A stretch of DNA of 64,000 bases from Microbacterium sp. ABRD28 (GTDB lineage Bacteria; Actinomycetota; Actinomycetes; Actinomycetales; Microbacteriaceae): contig NZ_CP031015.1 of the NCBI RefSeq assembly GCF_003850245.1, positions 744,001 through 808,000 on the forward strand. Reading direction: 5' to 3'. Within the stretch, counting starts at the first letter, position 1. The number at the start of each line of letters is the position of its first letter. The position numbers and the translations under genes were made by a program. Below, piece after piece: positions 17,206 through 25,002 of this stretch. The notes under the pieces were generated by a model. The model saw nothing but the letters and a program-made list of their open reading frames with translations. It ran no database searches and had not been told where the DNA came from.

Positions 17206-17963
17206 CGCAGCCCATCGAGGTCTCGGATGTCACCGTCCGCTACGGAGACGTCGTCGCGCTCCGCGACGTCTCGCTCGAGGTCGGCGCCGGCCGGGTCACC
17301 GGGCTCATCGGCATGAACGGGTCGGGAAAGTCGACCCTCTTCGCGGCGATCGTGGGGCGCCTGCGCCCCGAAAGCGGCACGGTCCGCATCGATGGCGCCG
17401 ACCCGGCGCTCGCGCGCCGGCGCGGGATCGTCGGCTATGTCCCGCAGTCGGAGGCGGTCGACTGGACCTTCCCGGTCTCGGTGCGCGACGTCGTGATGAT
17501 GGGCCGCTACGGCCGACTCGGCCCGATGCGCCGCCCGGGCGCCGCCGACCGCCGCGCGGTCGACGAGGCTCTGGCGCGCGTCGATCTCGACGGGCTCGCC
17601 GACCGGCAGATCGGCCGCCTCTCGGGCGGCCAGCGCAAGCGCGCATTCGTCGCTCGGGCGATCGCGCAGGATGCCGGCATCCTGCTTCTCGACGAACCCT
17701 TCGCCGGCGTCGACAAACGCTCGGAGGCGACCATCGTCGGCCTCCTCCGCGACCTCGCGGCGGCGGGCCGGACCGTCCTCGTCTCCACCCACGACCTGCA
17801 CGCGCTCCCGGATCTCGCCGACGAGGCGGTGCTGCTGATGAATCGCGTCCTCTTCCACGGACCGGTCGCGCAGGCTCTCGAACCCGCGACCCTGGCGCGC
17901 GCTTTCGGGCTCGACGAGCCGCCCGCACAGCGGCAGCCCCGCGCTGAGGGGGGCGCCCCGTGA
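17202..17963 (+). CDS. Metal ABC transporter ATP-binding protein
   Basis: A 253-residue ABC ATPase with Walker A GMNGSGKSTL (about residues 37-46), the signature LSGGQRKR, Walker B ILLLDEPFAGVD and the switch His in STHDLHAL. It overlaps the binding protein (ATGA) and the permease (GTGA), so all three are made together. It powers uptake of Mn2+ (or a similar divalent ion) delivered by the adjacent lipoprotein. Confidence 0.93.
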   Translation: MTQPIEVSDVTVRYGDVVALRDVSLEVGAGRVTGLIGMNGSGKSTLFAAIVGRLRPESGTVRIDGADPALARRRGIVGYVPQSEAVDWTFPVSVRDVVMMGRYGRLGPMRRPGAADRRAVDEALARVDLDGLADRQIGRLSGGQRKRAFVARAIAQDAGILLLDEPFAGVDKRSEATIVGLLRDLAAAGRTVLVSTHDLHALPDLADEAVLLMNRVLFHGPVAQALEPATLARAFGLDEPPAQRQPRAEGGAP

Positions 17964-18877
17964 CCCCGCTCGACATCCTTCTCGAGCCGCTGCAGTACGA
18001 CTTCATGGTGCGCGCGCTCGCCACCACCGTCGTCGCCGCGATCGTGTGCGCGCTGCTGTCGTGCTGGCTGGTGCTCGTGGGCTGGTCGCTCATGGGCGAC
18101 GCGGTCTCGCACGCGGTACTGCCGGGCGTGGTGCTCGCCTACGTCGTCGGAGCGCCCTTCGCCCTCGGGGCGCTGGTGTTCGGCCTCCTCGCCGTCGCGC
18201 TCATCGGGCTCATCCGCGGCACCAGTCGTGTCAAAGAGGATGCCGCGATCGGCATCGTCTTCACCACGCTCTTCGCCCTGGGGCTCGTGCTGATCTCGGT
18301 CACACCCAGCCAGACCGATCTCAGCCACATCATCTTCGGCAACATCCTCGGGATCTCCGACGCCGAGTTCGTGCAGATCCTCATCCTCGCCGTCGTCGCG
18401 TTCGCGGTGCTCATCGTCAAGCGTCGCGACCTGATGCTCTACGCCTTCGACCCGACGCACGCCTTCGCGATCGGACTGTCGCCGCGGGTTCTCGGCGCTC
18501 TCCTCCTCGGGGTGCTCGCCCTCACCGCTGTCGTCGCGCTGCAGGTGGTGGGCGTGATCCTCGTCGTGGCGATGCTCATCATCCCCGGTGCGACGGCGTA
18601 CCTCCTCACCGACCGGTTCGGTCGCATGCTCGTCATCGCGCCGGTGATCTCGGCGGCCGCGTCGGTGATCGGCATCTACCTGAGCTACTGGTTCGATGCG
18701 GCATCCGGGGGGCTCGTCGTCCTCGTGCAGGGGGCGTTCTTCACTCTCGCCTACCTCTTCGCCCCGCGGCAGGGGATCATCGGCCGTCGCCTCGTGGCCC
18801 GGCGAACGAGCCGCGAGGCCAGCCGGCTCGGTGGTCAGGGCGTGTCGCCCGCGAGCACCCGCACGTCGGAGCCCTGA
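17960..18877 (+). CDS. Metal ABC transporter permease
   Basis: A 305-residue permease of the ABC-3 (ZnuB/MntB) family with about eight membrane segments and the family pattern GDAVSHAVLPGVVLAY. Its GTG start overlaps the ATPase stop. Its last 43 nt overlap the 3' end of the next gene on the opposite strand. Together with the preceding two genes it makes a complete importer. Confidence 0.92.
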   Translation: MTPLDILLEPLQYDFMVRALATTVVAAIVCALLSCWLVLVGWSLMGDAVSHAVLPGVVLAYVVGAPFALGALVFGLLAVALIGLIRGTSRVKEDAAIGIVFTTLFALGLVLISVTPSQTDLSHIIFGNILGISDAEFVQILILAVVAFAVLIVKRRDLMLYAFDPTHAFAIGLSPRVLGALLLGVLALTAVVALQVVGVILVVAMLIIPGATAYLLTDRFGRMLVIAPVISAAASVIGIYLSYWFDAASGGLVVLVQGAFFTLAYLFAPRQGIIGRRLVARRTSREASRLGGQGVSPASTRTSEP

Positions 18878-19662
18878 CGCACGAACTTCAGCGGCGTGCC
18901 TTCGGGGAAGCGCTCGAGAAGGGCGGCGGGCATCCTCGGCTGCACCCGGAACGATACCGATGCGGCGAAGGCGCCCACGCCGCACCCGAGGAAGACCTGC
19001 CGCTGCGCCTCGCCGCCGCCGTCGCCGACGACCAGGAGGCATTCGTCGGTGCCGCCCCCGATCCACTCCTCGTTGCTGCTGAACACGGTGAGACCGTAGA
19101 ACTCGTCGAATCCGCGCAGCGAGTCCGCCGGAATGCCGAGGAAGTCCGGCGGAGTGAAGCCGGGGTCTCGGGCGAGGGTGCCGACCTGCTGGCCGCCGCC
19201 GGTGCGCTCGACGGTGGTCGCGCCGGCGACGACGATGACGGCGCCGATCGCCGCCGCCGCGATGAGCGAGGCTGCCCAGGGTGCGCGTCGCCGGGGGAAC
19301 CAGGCGCGAAGCGGCGGTCGTTCCTCGGCCGGGGGGAGTGGGGATGCCGCGGGCTCATCGCCGTCGGTCGTGGGCCGGTTCTCGGTCTTCGAGCCTGACG
19401 TGCCGGGCGTCTCGGGCGCCCCGCTCGCCTCGGGCGCTCCGGGTGCGGCGGGTACGGGGGTGGGGGCGGGCTCGGCCGCGGGCGGTGCGGATCCGTGCGT
19501 CGGCGGGCCCGAGTCATCCGTCCGCTCGTTGTTCCTCCGGAGGGCGGACTCGAGCGCACGCAGTCGTTCGACGGCGGCCGGATCGTCGGCGAGGTCGGCG
19601 TCGGGACCCCACGCGCGTTCCCGCAGGCGTCGGAGCTCTTCGTGGGTGGCGTCGAGGGTCAT
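18835..19662 (-). CDS. Membrane-anchored protein of unknown function, paralogue of its neighbour
   Basis: A 275-residue protein. The N-terminal cytoplasmic part has a short helical segment (EELRRLRERAWGPDADL), then a Pro/Ala-rich linker and one transmembrane helix (about residues 128-148). The C-terminal extracytoplasmic domain includes GFDEFYGLTVFSSNEEWIGG, DECLLVVGDGG and VFLGCGVGAFAAS. The start ATG overlaps the stop of the upstream paralogue (19659-20501), with which it shares the whole architecture. No known family is recognised. The conserved Cys pair (ECL and GCG) could form a disulfide outside the cell. Confidence 0.75.
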   Translation of the reverse strand: MTLDATHEELRRLRERAWGPDADLADDPAAVERLRALESALRRNNERTDDSGPPTHGSAPPAAEPAPTPVPAAPGAPEASGAPETPGTSGSKTENRPTTDGDEPAASPLPPAEERPPLRAWFPRRRAPWAASLIAAAAIGAVIVVAGATTVERTGGGQQVGTLARDPGFTPPDFLGIPADSLRGFDEFYGLTVFSSNEEWIGGGTDECLLVVGDGGGEAQRQVFLGCGVGAFAASVSFRVQPRMPAALLERFPEGTPLKFVRQGSDVRVLAGDTP

Positions 19663-20501
19663 CCGCCGGCCCCGCCCGCTTCGACGGTCGTCTCCTGCCC
19701 GACGAAGACCCCGACCCGCGACCCGTCGAGCACGAATTGGAGCGGGGTGCCGACCGGGAACGCCGCGATGAGGTCGCGGGGAAGACCCGGCGACACCGTG
19801 AACTGCGCCGAGGCGGGGAACTCGCCCGCGCCGCACCCGACGAAGAGTCGCCCCTGGAACGCCTGCGACTGGTAGCTGATGTCGCCGCCGGCGGTGATGA
19901 CGAGACACTCATCCGAACCCGGCCCGAGCCACTTCTGGTCGCTCGCCATGACGACCATGCCGTAGAAGTCCTCGAAGCCTCGGACCGAGGAGGCTTCGGG
20001 GTCCATGAACATCGGCGCCTGGAACTCCTCGTCGACGTTCAGGGTCGCGACCTGGCGGATGCCGCCGCCGTCGGCGGCGGCGCCCATCACCCCCGCCGTG
20101 ATGCCCGCCCCGATGACGAGGGCGCCCACGAGCGAGGCCGCCCAGGTCGCGGCCGGCCGGGGTCGCCGCACGCGCCGCGGCTCGACGTCGTCCCCGGCGG
20201 TGGCGGCCGAGTCGGCGTCATCCTCATCGGCGGGAATCAGCAGGATGTCGGTGGCCGCGCCCGTTGCGGAGGTGTGCCGCGCCGCGGCGCCCGGGCCGGC
20301 CGGCGACGCCGGCGGCGGTGCGGGCGGGGGAGGAGGGGGGCTCGGCAGGGCGCGCGCCTCGAGTTCGTCGAGGCGCGCTGACGCTGCCGCGTCGAGATGG
20401 ATGTCGGCGTCGGGGCTGAAGGCGCGCCGACGCAGGGAGCGGAGTTCCTCCGCCTCGCCGGCGTCGAGCGGCGCGGTGCCCCGTCGCGGACCGTCCTCCA
20501 T
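19659..20501 (-). CDS. Membrane-anchored protein of unknown function, paralogue of its neighbour
   Basis: A 280-residue protein with the same plan as the downstream gene. An N-terminal helix (EEAEELRSLRRRAFSPDADI type) is followed by a Pro-rich linker, one membrane helix (about 117-140) and an extracytoplasmic domain containing GFEDFYGMVVMASDQKWLG, DECLVITAGG and LFVGCGAGEFPAS. It is the first gene of the pair, and the two overlap by 4 nt. The pair probably arose by tandem duplication. Function unknown; a heteromeric surface complex is possible. Confidence 0.75.
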   Translation of the reverse strand: MEDGPRRGTAPLDAGEAEELRSLRRRAFSPDADIHLDAAASARLDELEARALPSPPPPPPAPPPASPAGPGAAARHTSATGAATDILLIPADEDDADSAATAGDDVEPRRVRRPRPAATWAASLVGALVIGAGITAGVMGAAADGGGIRQVATLNVDEEFQAPMFMDPEASSVRGFEDFYGMVVMASDQKWLGPGSDECLVITAGGDISYQSQAFQGRLFVGCGAGEFPASAQFTVSPGLPRDLIAAFPVGTPLQFVLDGSRVGVFVGQETTVEAGGAGG

Positions 20502-20564
20502 GCCGTCAGCCTACGGCGGCGTGGAAGGGGTCGGGGCGGCGGATGAGGACGGGGCGAAGACCTG

Positions 20565-20918
20565 TCAGCCGGCGGCGGCGAGGGTCAGCGCGGGCTGAGG
20601 CTCGGCCTCAGGGCTCGTCGCGAACATGCGTGCGTCGAGATTGAGTCCGCCGGAAGAACTGGCTTCGGCCGCGAGCCGCTGCAGGAGGGGTCCGTCGATC
20701 TTCTCCGCGTCGACCGTGCTGAAGGTGAAGCGCAGCGGGATCGCCGGATGCAGCCAGAGCGTCGTACGCCCCGGGGCTTCGTCGTCGGTATGACGCCACG
20801 TGATCGTGAAGGATTCGTTCCGTCGGAGCTTCGTCGCCGCCAGCACCTTCACGTGCGCGAGCATGCGGTCAGGCATCGAGATGGCCTGTGTGTCGCTGCC
20901 GTAATACAAGTAACCCAT
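20565..20918 (-). CDS. Small conserved protein, DUF7882-like
   Basis: A 117-residue protein starting MGYLYYGSD, with a central block DRMLAHVKVLAATKLRRNESF and the strand pattern TITWRHTDDEAPGRTTLWLH. I recall similar small proteins as common in Microbacteriaceae, where they are often mislabelled as ATP-dependent DNA ligases; this one is far too short and has no ligase motifs. The ATG at 20918 follows AGGAG at good spacing. It is divergent from a MarR-type regulator with a palindrome between them, so it is a likely target of that regulator. Biochemical role unknown. Confidence 0.7.
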   Translation of the reverse strand: MGYLYYGSDTQAISMPDRMLAHVKVLAATKLRRNESFTITWRHTDDEAPGRTTLWLHPAIPLRFTFSTVDAEKIDGPLLQRLAAEASSSGGLNLDARMFATSPEAEPQPALTLAAAG

Positions 20919-21019
20919 GGTCCACTCCTTCGCCAGGCCCACCCAGCGTTTGGGATCGAGGTATCGACACCGGGAGCGAGCCAGTGGCAACAGGACAACG
21001 CTAACACAATGCTTCACCG

Positions 21020-21031
21020 ATTTAATTAAAT
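21020..21031. promoter_or_regulatory. Candidate MarR operator
   Basis: ATTTAATTAAAT is a perfect 12-bp palindrome in the only AT-rich stretch of the 172-bp region between the MarR gene and the divergent small-protein gene. Its place between divergent genes fits autoregulation plus control of the neighbour. Confidence 0.55.
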
Positions 21032-21090
21032 TCGTGTAATACTCAGGGTGTGAACCACACCGGACGAGTGTGGGCAGCAGGATGGAGGCG

Positions 21091-21525
21091 ATGACGATCG
21101 CACGACAGCCATCCGCTCTGCGCCGGGCGCTTTCCGGGTATTCCGACGCACGCTCCGCCGCCTTCTCGCAGGCCCGCCGCGACCTCAACATGGGCGACGG
21201 CGATGCACGCGCACTGATGTTCATCTGCGAGCGCCCGGGCGTTCGCGCAGCCGACATCGCGGCATACCTCGGCATCACCGCAGCAGGGGCAACAGCCCTC
21301 ATCGACCGACTGGTCGAGCGCGGCGTCGCGACCCGCGACTACGACCCGGACGATCGCCGCGTCATCCGGATCAATCCCGCCATCGATCTCTCGGATGCCC
21401 CGTGGTCATCGCTCTGCCGCTTCGACGACGACTTCGACGAGGCGGTGTCGCTCCGCGACGTGGCGCGTGTCGAGGAGCTGTCGACGCTCCTCGACGACCT
21501 CACCGCCGCGGTCACCTCACGCTGA
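21091..21525 (+). CDS. MarR-family transcriptional regulator
   Basis: A 144-residue winged-helix protein. The recognition region is PGVRAADIAAYLGITAAGATALIDRLVERGV, followed by the wing RDYDPDDRRVIRINP with the family's DxRxxxI pattern. ATG 21091 is preferred because AGCAGGA lies 8 nt upstream; ATG 21082 and GTG 21070 are in frame and possible. It is divergent from the DUF7882-like gene with an AT-rich palindrome between them. It probably represses both genes in response to a small ligand. Confidence 0.85.
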   Translation: MTIARQPSALRRALSGYSDARSAAFSQARRDLNMGDGDARALMFICERPGVRAADIAAYLGITAAGATALIDRLVERGVATRDYDPDDRRVIRINPAIDLSDAPWSSLCRFDDDFDEAVSLRDVARVEELSTLLDDLTAAVTSR

Positions 21526-21539
21526 GACCGGGGGTCCGG

Positions 21540-21890
21540 CTAGGGCTGGTCGCCCTCGATGTATTCCGCCGACTTGCGCTCGAGAAACCGGCAGAGTCGC
21601 GCGACGTAGGTGAGATCCTCGGCGAGGGCGCTGACCTGTTCGGGAGGCATCGACACCGGAGTGTCGCGCGGTTCGAAGCTCACCAGCCAGCGGGTCGAGC
21701 CGGGTTGCTCGGGTCGGATCGCGGTCGTCGTGGAGAGTCGCTCGAACTTCACCCCGACGAGGCCGGTGTCCGCTCCGTCCGCCCCGTCCTGCGGGATCAC
21801 GCGCACTGTGCCCGCGAAGCCGGCGTGGTCGCCGGAGGCGAGGAACTCCTCCAACCATGCCTGGAGGGTGGCGGCGTTGCGGAAGGGCAT
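21540..21890 (-). CDS. Hypothetical protein
   Basis: A 116-residue soluble protein with no signal peptide or membrane segment. It starts MPFRNAATLQAWLEEFLASG and ends in a helix containing YVARLCRFLERKSAEYIEG. The predicted alternation of strands in the middle (FAGTVRVIPQDG, GLVGVKFERL, RWLVSFEPR) suggests an alpha/beta fold. It converges on the MarR gene with 14 nt between stops. No family recognised. Confidence 0.55.
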   Translation of the reverse strand: MPFRNAATLQAWLEEFLASGDHAGFAGTVRVIPQDGADGADTGLVGVKFERLSTTTAIRPEQPGSTRWLVSFEPRDTPVSMPPEQVSALAEDLTYVARLCRFLERKSAEYIEGDQP

Positions 21891-21950
21891 GAGGAAACCG
21901 TTCGGGTCGAGGACGCGTCACCTGGATTATGCGTCATCACAAGCGCTGGT

Positions 21951-22017
21951 GTCGCAGAAATCTGTCGACGTCGCAGCGGAGCGCCGGACTTCTGCGACAT
22001 CCGTGCGGTTCTGCGAC
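21951..22017. repeat. Inverted and direct copies of a GTCGCAGAA word downstream of the tRNA cluster
   Basis: GTCGCAGAA at 21951-21959 is inverted at 21990-21998 (TTCTGCGAC), and a second inverted copy lies at 22009-22017. The first two can pair as a 9-bp stem. The stretch 21891-22047 otherwise shows no gene. Confidence 0.5.
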
Positions 22018-22047
22018 CGAACGTCCGCCGTGGCCCGTCAGGGAGAA

Positions 22048-22083
22048 TGAAGAAACCCCCGTGCGTAGAAGCCACACGAGGGT
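22048..22083 (-). terminator. Terminator of the tRNA Glu-Asp-Phe cluster
   Basis: On the minus strand ACCCTCGTG and CACGGGGGT form a 9-bp stem (one U-G pair) with an 11-nt loop, followed by TTTCTTC. It begins 6 nt after the 3' end of tRNA-Phe. Confidence 0.75.
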
Positions 22084-22088
22084 CCCAG

Positions 22089-22161
22089 TGGCTCCGACGG
22101 GCGTCGATCCCGTGACCTCACGATTTTCAGTCGTGCGCTCTACCAACTGAGCTACAGAGCC
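22089..22161 (-). tRNA. tRNA-Phe (GAA)
   Basis: A 73-nt cloverleaf on the minus strand. The acceptor pairs GGCTCTG with CGGAGCC, the anticodon stem CACGA/TCGTG holds the loop CTGAAAA with anticodon GAA, and the T arm has GATCG in place of the usual TTCGA. CCA is not encoded. It is the last tRNA in the cluster. Confidence 0.96.
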
Positions 22162-22241
22162 GCGCGGCATCCGTATCGCGAACGACGCGATGCCACGTCC
22201 TAAACGAAGGGCCCTCTCGAAAGAAGGCCCGCCGCTTGGAG

Positions 22242-22315
22242 CGACCCTGACGGGACTTGAACCCGCGACCTCCGCCGTGACAGGGCGGCACGCTAACCAA
22301 CTGCGCTACAGGGCC
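22242..22315 (-). tRNA. tRNA-Asp (GTC)
   Basis: A 74-nt cloverleaf on the minus strand. The acceptor pairs GGCCCTG with CAGGGTC and the discriminator is G. The anticodon stem CCGCC/GGCGG holds CTGTCAC with anticodon GTC, and the T loop is GTTCAAG. CCA is not encoded. Confidence 0.96.
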
Positions 22316-22342
22316 ATGCTTATTCAATTGTGCCTTACGGAG

Positions 22343-22415
22343 TGACCCCAACGGGATTCGAACCCGTGCTACCGCCGTGAAAGGGCGGCGTCCTAGGCCG
22401 CTAAACGATGGGGCC
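22343..22415 (-). tRNA. tRNA-Glu (TTC)
   Basis: A 73-nt cloverleaf on the minus strand. The acceptor pairs GGCCCCA with TGGGGTC, the anticodon stem CCGCC/GGCGG holds CTTTCAC with anticodon TTC, and the T loop is GTTCGAA. CCA is not encoded. It is the first tRNA of the cluster. Confidence 0.96.
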
Positions 22416-22562
22416 GGATGAACGAACCCGGAGGCTCACTCGCCGACGCCCAAGCATACGCAATCCCCGGCGCTTGCGCCAATCGAGCTCTCCGATGCGG
22501 TGTCGCCCCGCGCGTCGCGCGTGTGAGAGGGGGGTTCACGACGACACTGGGCCGGACGGTCG

Positions 22563-22591
22563 CACCGGAATCGACGAGCACGATTCCGGTG
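22563..22591. promoter_or_regulatory. 11-bp inverted repeat upstream of the M23 peptidase promoter
   Basis: CACCGGAATCG (22563-22573) and CGATTCCGGTG (22581-22591) are perfectly complementary around a 7-nt centre. The repeat sits just upstream of a promoter-like sequence, so it is either an operator or a hairpin separating the divergent tRNA and peptidase units. Confidence 0.5.
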
Positions 22592-22598
22592 ATCACCG

Positions 22599-22626
22599 TT
22601 GCGATTGTGACTGATGTTGCTAGTGT
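22599..22626 (+). promoter_or_regulatory. Candidate promoter of the M23 peptidase gene
   Basis: TTGCGA at 22599-22604 and TAGTGT at 22621-22626 are separated by 16 bp. A TGC just before the -10 gives an extended -10 pattern. The gene's SD and GTG start lie about 40 nt downstream. Confidence 0.5.
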
Positions 22627-22667
22627 GATGCACGTCTACTTCTGCCTGTGTGCGAAGGAGAGGGCCT

Positions 22668-24086
22668 GTGGACTCCGACGCGATGCATGACGACTGCGGC
22701 TGCGCGCCCACGGCGCGTGAGAAGGCGATGCTCTGGCCCGACCTCAGCCGCCGCGGCCTTCTCGGTCTTGGCATCGTCGGTCTCGCCGCGGCGAGCGCGT
22801 TGGCGGGTCCGACCCTCGCTCCCGCCTTCGCCGTCGACTACCCGTCATGGGACGACGTCGAGCGCGCCAAGCAGAACGAGGGCGCGAAGGCCGCCGAGAT
22901 CACCCGCATCGAGGGGCTCATCGCCGGTCTCGCTGCGGATGTCGCCGCCAAGCAGGCAGAAGCGGTCCGGGCGGGCGACGAGTACTACGAGGCGCAGCAG
23001 GCCTTCTTCGAGGCCGCGTACCGCGCCGATGAGCTGCAGCGGCAGGCGGACGAGCAGGCCGAAAAGGCCACGGATGCCGCCAACAAGGCCGGACGCGTGG
23101 CTGCCGAGCTCTACCGGAACGGCGGCGACGACACCTCGCTCGAGCTGTTCTTCGCCGGTTCCGCCGCCACGGCCGATGATCTGCTCGCCAAGCTCGGCAC
23201 GATGGACAAGCTCGTCGAGCGCAACCGCGGGGTCTACGCCGAAGCGATCACTGCCCGCGATTCGGCGCAGAGCCTGAGCGACCAGGCCGCCGTGCAGCGC
23301 GCCGAGCGCGACCGCCTGCAGAAGGAGGCGGAGCAGAAGATGGTCGCCGCGCAGGAGGCGGCCGCCGCGGCTGAGGCGGCCCTCGCAGCGCAGCAGACGC
23401 ACCGCGTCGAGCTCGAGGCCCAGCTCGCGGCCCTTCGTGACACGACCGCCAAGACGATCGCCGACTACCAGGCCGGCGTCGAGGCCCGTCGCAAGGCCGA
23501 AGAAGAGCGCAAGCGCCGCGAGGAGGAAGAAGCCCGCGCCCGCGCGGCCGAGGCCGCCCGCCTCGCTGAGGAGGAGCGCAAGCGTCGCGAAGCCCAGCAG
23601 AATAGCGGCGGTGGCGGTGGTGGCGGCGGTGGCGGCGGCGGTGGCGGCGGCGGGAACGGCGGCGGCGTCGTCGGAACCGGCTGGGCTCGTCCGTCGTCGG
23701 GATGGCGGTCCTCGGGCTACGGCTCGCGCGCATCCCAGTGCGGATCGCAAGGATGCTCGAGCTCCTTCCACTACGGCGTCGACCTGGCCGCCGGGTGCGG
23801 AGCGGGCATTTTCGCCGCGTCCGCCGGACGCGTCACGTACTCCGGCTGGAACGGCGGCTACGGCAACTTCATCCGCATCGACCACGGCGGCGGCATCGCC
23901 ACCGGATACGCCCATCTGAGTTCGATCTACGTCGGCTACGGCCAGTGGGTCAACGCCGGCCAGCTCATCGGCGCCGAGGGCAACACCGGCCGATCATTCG
24001 GCTGCCACCTCCACTTCGAGTGCTATGTCAACGGTGCCACGGTGAACCCCATCTATTTCATGGCAGATCGCGGTATCGGCGTCTGA
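22668..24086 (+). CDS. Secreted M23-family peptidoglycan endopeptidase with coiled-coil region
   Basis: A 472-residue exported enzyme. A twin-arginine-like signal (LSRRGLLGLGIVGLAAA) ends near APAFA. A long Ala/Glu/Lys-rich coiled coil covers about residues 45-310. A poly-Gly linker (about 20 Gly) leads to the LytM/M23 domain (about 340-470) with zinc ligands in HYGVDLA and HLHFE and the core GYGNFIRIDHGGG. The plan resembles NlpD/EnvC and actinobacterial cell-division peptidases. GTG 22668 is chosen because GAAGGAGAGG precedes it by about 5 nt. It likely cleaves peptide cross-links in growing or dividing cell wall. Confidence 0.92.
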   Translation: MDSDAMHDDCGCAPTAREKAMLWPDLSRRGLLGLGIVGLAAASALAGPTLAPAFAVDYPSWDDVERAKQNEGAKAAEITRIEGLIAGLAADVAAKQAEAVRAGDEYYEAQQAFFEAAYRADELQRQADEQAEKATDAANKAGRVAAELYRNGGDDTSLELFFAGSAATADDLLAKLGTMDKLVERNRGVYAEAITARDSAQSLSDQAAVQRAERDRLQKEAEQKMVAAQEAAAAAEAALAAQQTHRVELEAQLAALRDTTAKTIADYQAGVEARRKAEEERKRREEEEARARAAEAARLAEEERKRREAQQNSGGGGGGGGGGGGGGGGNGGGVVGTGWARPSSGWRSSGYGSRASQCGSQGCSSSFHYGVDLAAGCGAGIFAASAGRVTYSGWNGGYGNFIRIDHGGGIATGYAHLSSIYVGYGQWVNAGQLIGAEGNTGRSFGCHLHFECYVNGATVNPIYFMADRGIGV

Positions 24087-24090
24087 ATCA

Positions 24091-24122
24091 AGAAGAGCGG
24101 ATGCCGTGGCATCCGCTCTTCT
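24091..24122. terminator. Strong bidirectional hairpin terminator
   Basis: A stem of about 15 bp (AGAAGAGCGGATGCC paired with GGCATCCGCTCTTCT) lies 4 nt after the M23 stop and 18 nt before the pyrophosphatase stop on the other strand. It can end both transcripts. Confidence 0.8.
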
Positions 24123-24139
24123 CGTCATCCCGCGGGCGA

Positions 24140-24676
24140 TCAGTCCAGCGTGTTCGGCGACTCGCCCTCACCCTGGGTGCGGGTCTCGCCCTCGTGCTCT
24201 TCGAAGCGCACGAAGGCCTCACTCACCAGGCGCTCGGCCTCGGCGGCATTCGCCCACTGGTCGACCTTGACCCACTTGTTCGGCTCGAGGTCCTTGTAGT
24301 GCTCGAAGAAGTGCCCGATCTCGTTCTTGGTGTACTCGGGAATGTCGTCGACGTCCTGGATGTGCGCCCAACGCGGGTCCTTCGCCAGCACCGCGACGAC
24401 CTTGTCGTCGCCGCCCGCCTCATCGACCATCTTCAGCACGCCGACCGGGCGGACCTTCGCGAGGATGCCGGGCATGAGGTCCTGGTCGAGCAGCACCAGC
24501 ACGTCGAGCGGGTCGCCGTCTTCGCCGAGGGTGTTCTCGAAGAACCCGTAGTTGGTCGGGTACCCCATCGGGGTGAAGAGGATGCGGTCGAGGAAGACCC
24601 GTCCGGTGCCGTGGTCGACCTCGTACTTGATCTTGCTGTTGCGCGGGATCTCGATGACGGCGTCGTATGCGCCCAT
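24140..24676 (-). CDS. ppa: Inorganic pyrophosphatase (family I)
   Basis: A 178-residue soluble enzyme that hydrolyses pyrophosphate to two phosphates, pulling biosynthetic reactions forward. Family I signatures include IEIPRNSKIKYEVDH at the N-terminus and the metal-binding DGDPLDVLVLL with its three Asp. YPTNYGFFENTLG is also typical. The C-terminal tail (EHEGETRTQGEGESPNTLD) is acidic and probably disordered. It is a single gene facing the M23 terminator. Confidence 0.97.
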   Translation of the reverse strand: MGAYDAVIEIPRNSKIKYEVDHGTGRVFLDRILFTPMGYPTNYGFFENTLGEDGDPLDVLVLLDQDLMPGILAKVRPVGVLKMVDEAGGDDKVVAVLAKDPRWAHIQDVDDIPEYTKNEIGHFFEHYKDLEPNKWVKVDQWANAAEAERLVSEAFVRFEEHEGETRTQGEGESPNTLD

Positions 24677-24738
24677 GCCTGTGCTCCTTCAGAACGGTGG
24701 GTGGCCGGCGACCAGCCTAGCCGGGGCACCCTCTGCGC

Positions 24739-24933
24739 TCAGGATCGTCGCAGCTGCACGATCGAGACCACGGCGATCGCGAGGCCGGCGATGATCATGA
24801 CCCAACCGAGCACCGGTCCGCCGTTGGTGAGGAGTGCGGCGACGCCGACGATGGCGAAGAGCAGCGAGACGACGAGGCCGATGATCATGTACAGCCGGTA
24901 ACGGGTTCGACCCATCTCGGATTCGGATTCCAT
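24739..24933 (-). CDS. Small two-helix membrane protein
   Basis: A 64-residue protein with a short acidic N-terminus (MESESEMGRTRYR) and two transmembrane helices (about 15-37 and 42-60). It ends in a positively charged tail (QLRRS). It is divergent from tilS with 69 nt between starts. Function unknown. Confidence 0.6.
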   Translation of the reverse strand: MESESEMGRTRYRLYMIIGLVVSLLFAIVGVAALLTNGGPVLGWVMIIAGLAIAVVSIVQLRRS

Positions 24934-25002
24934 GGCCACAACGTAGAGCCCCGCGTGCGCGCTGTCGACGGTCGCCACGCCGTCGATGGGTAGCGTGGAG
25001 GC

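Noticed and set aside
22416..22667. c-di-AMP (ydaO-type) riboswitch before the M23 peptidase
   Set aside because: The leader between the promoter and the start is about 40 nt, too short, and the conserved core is not visible.
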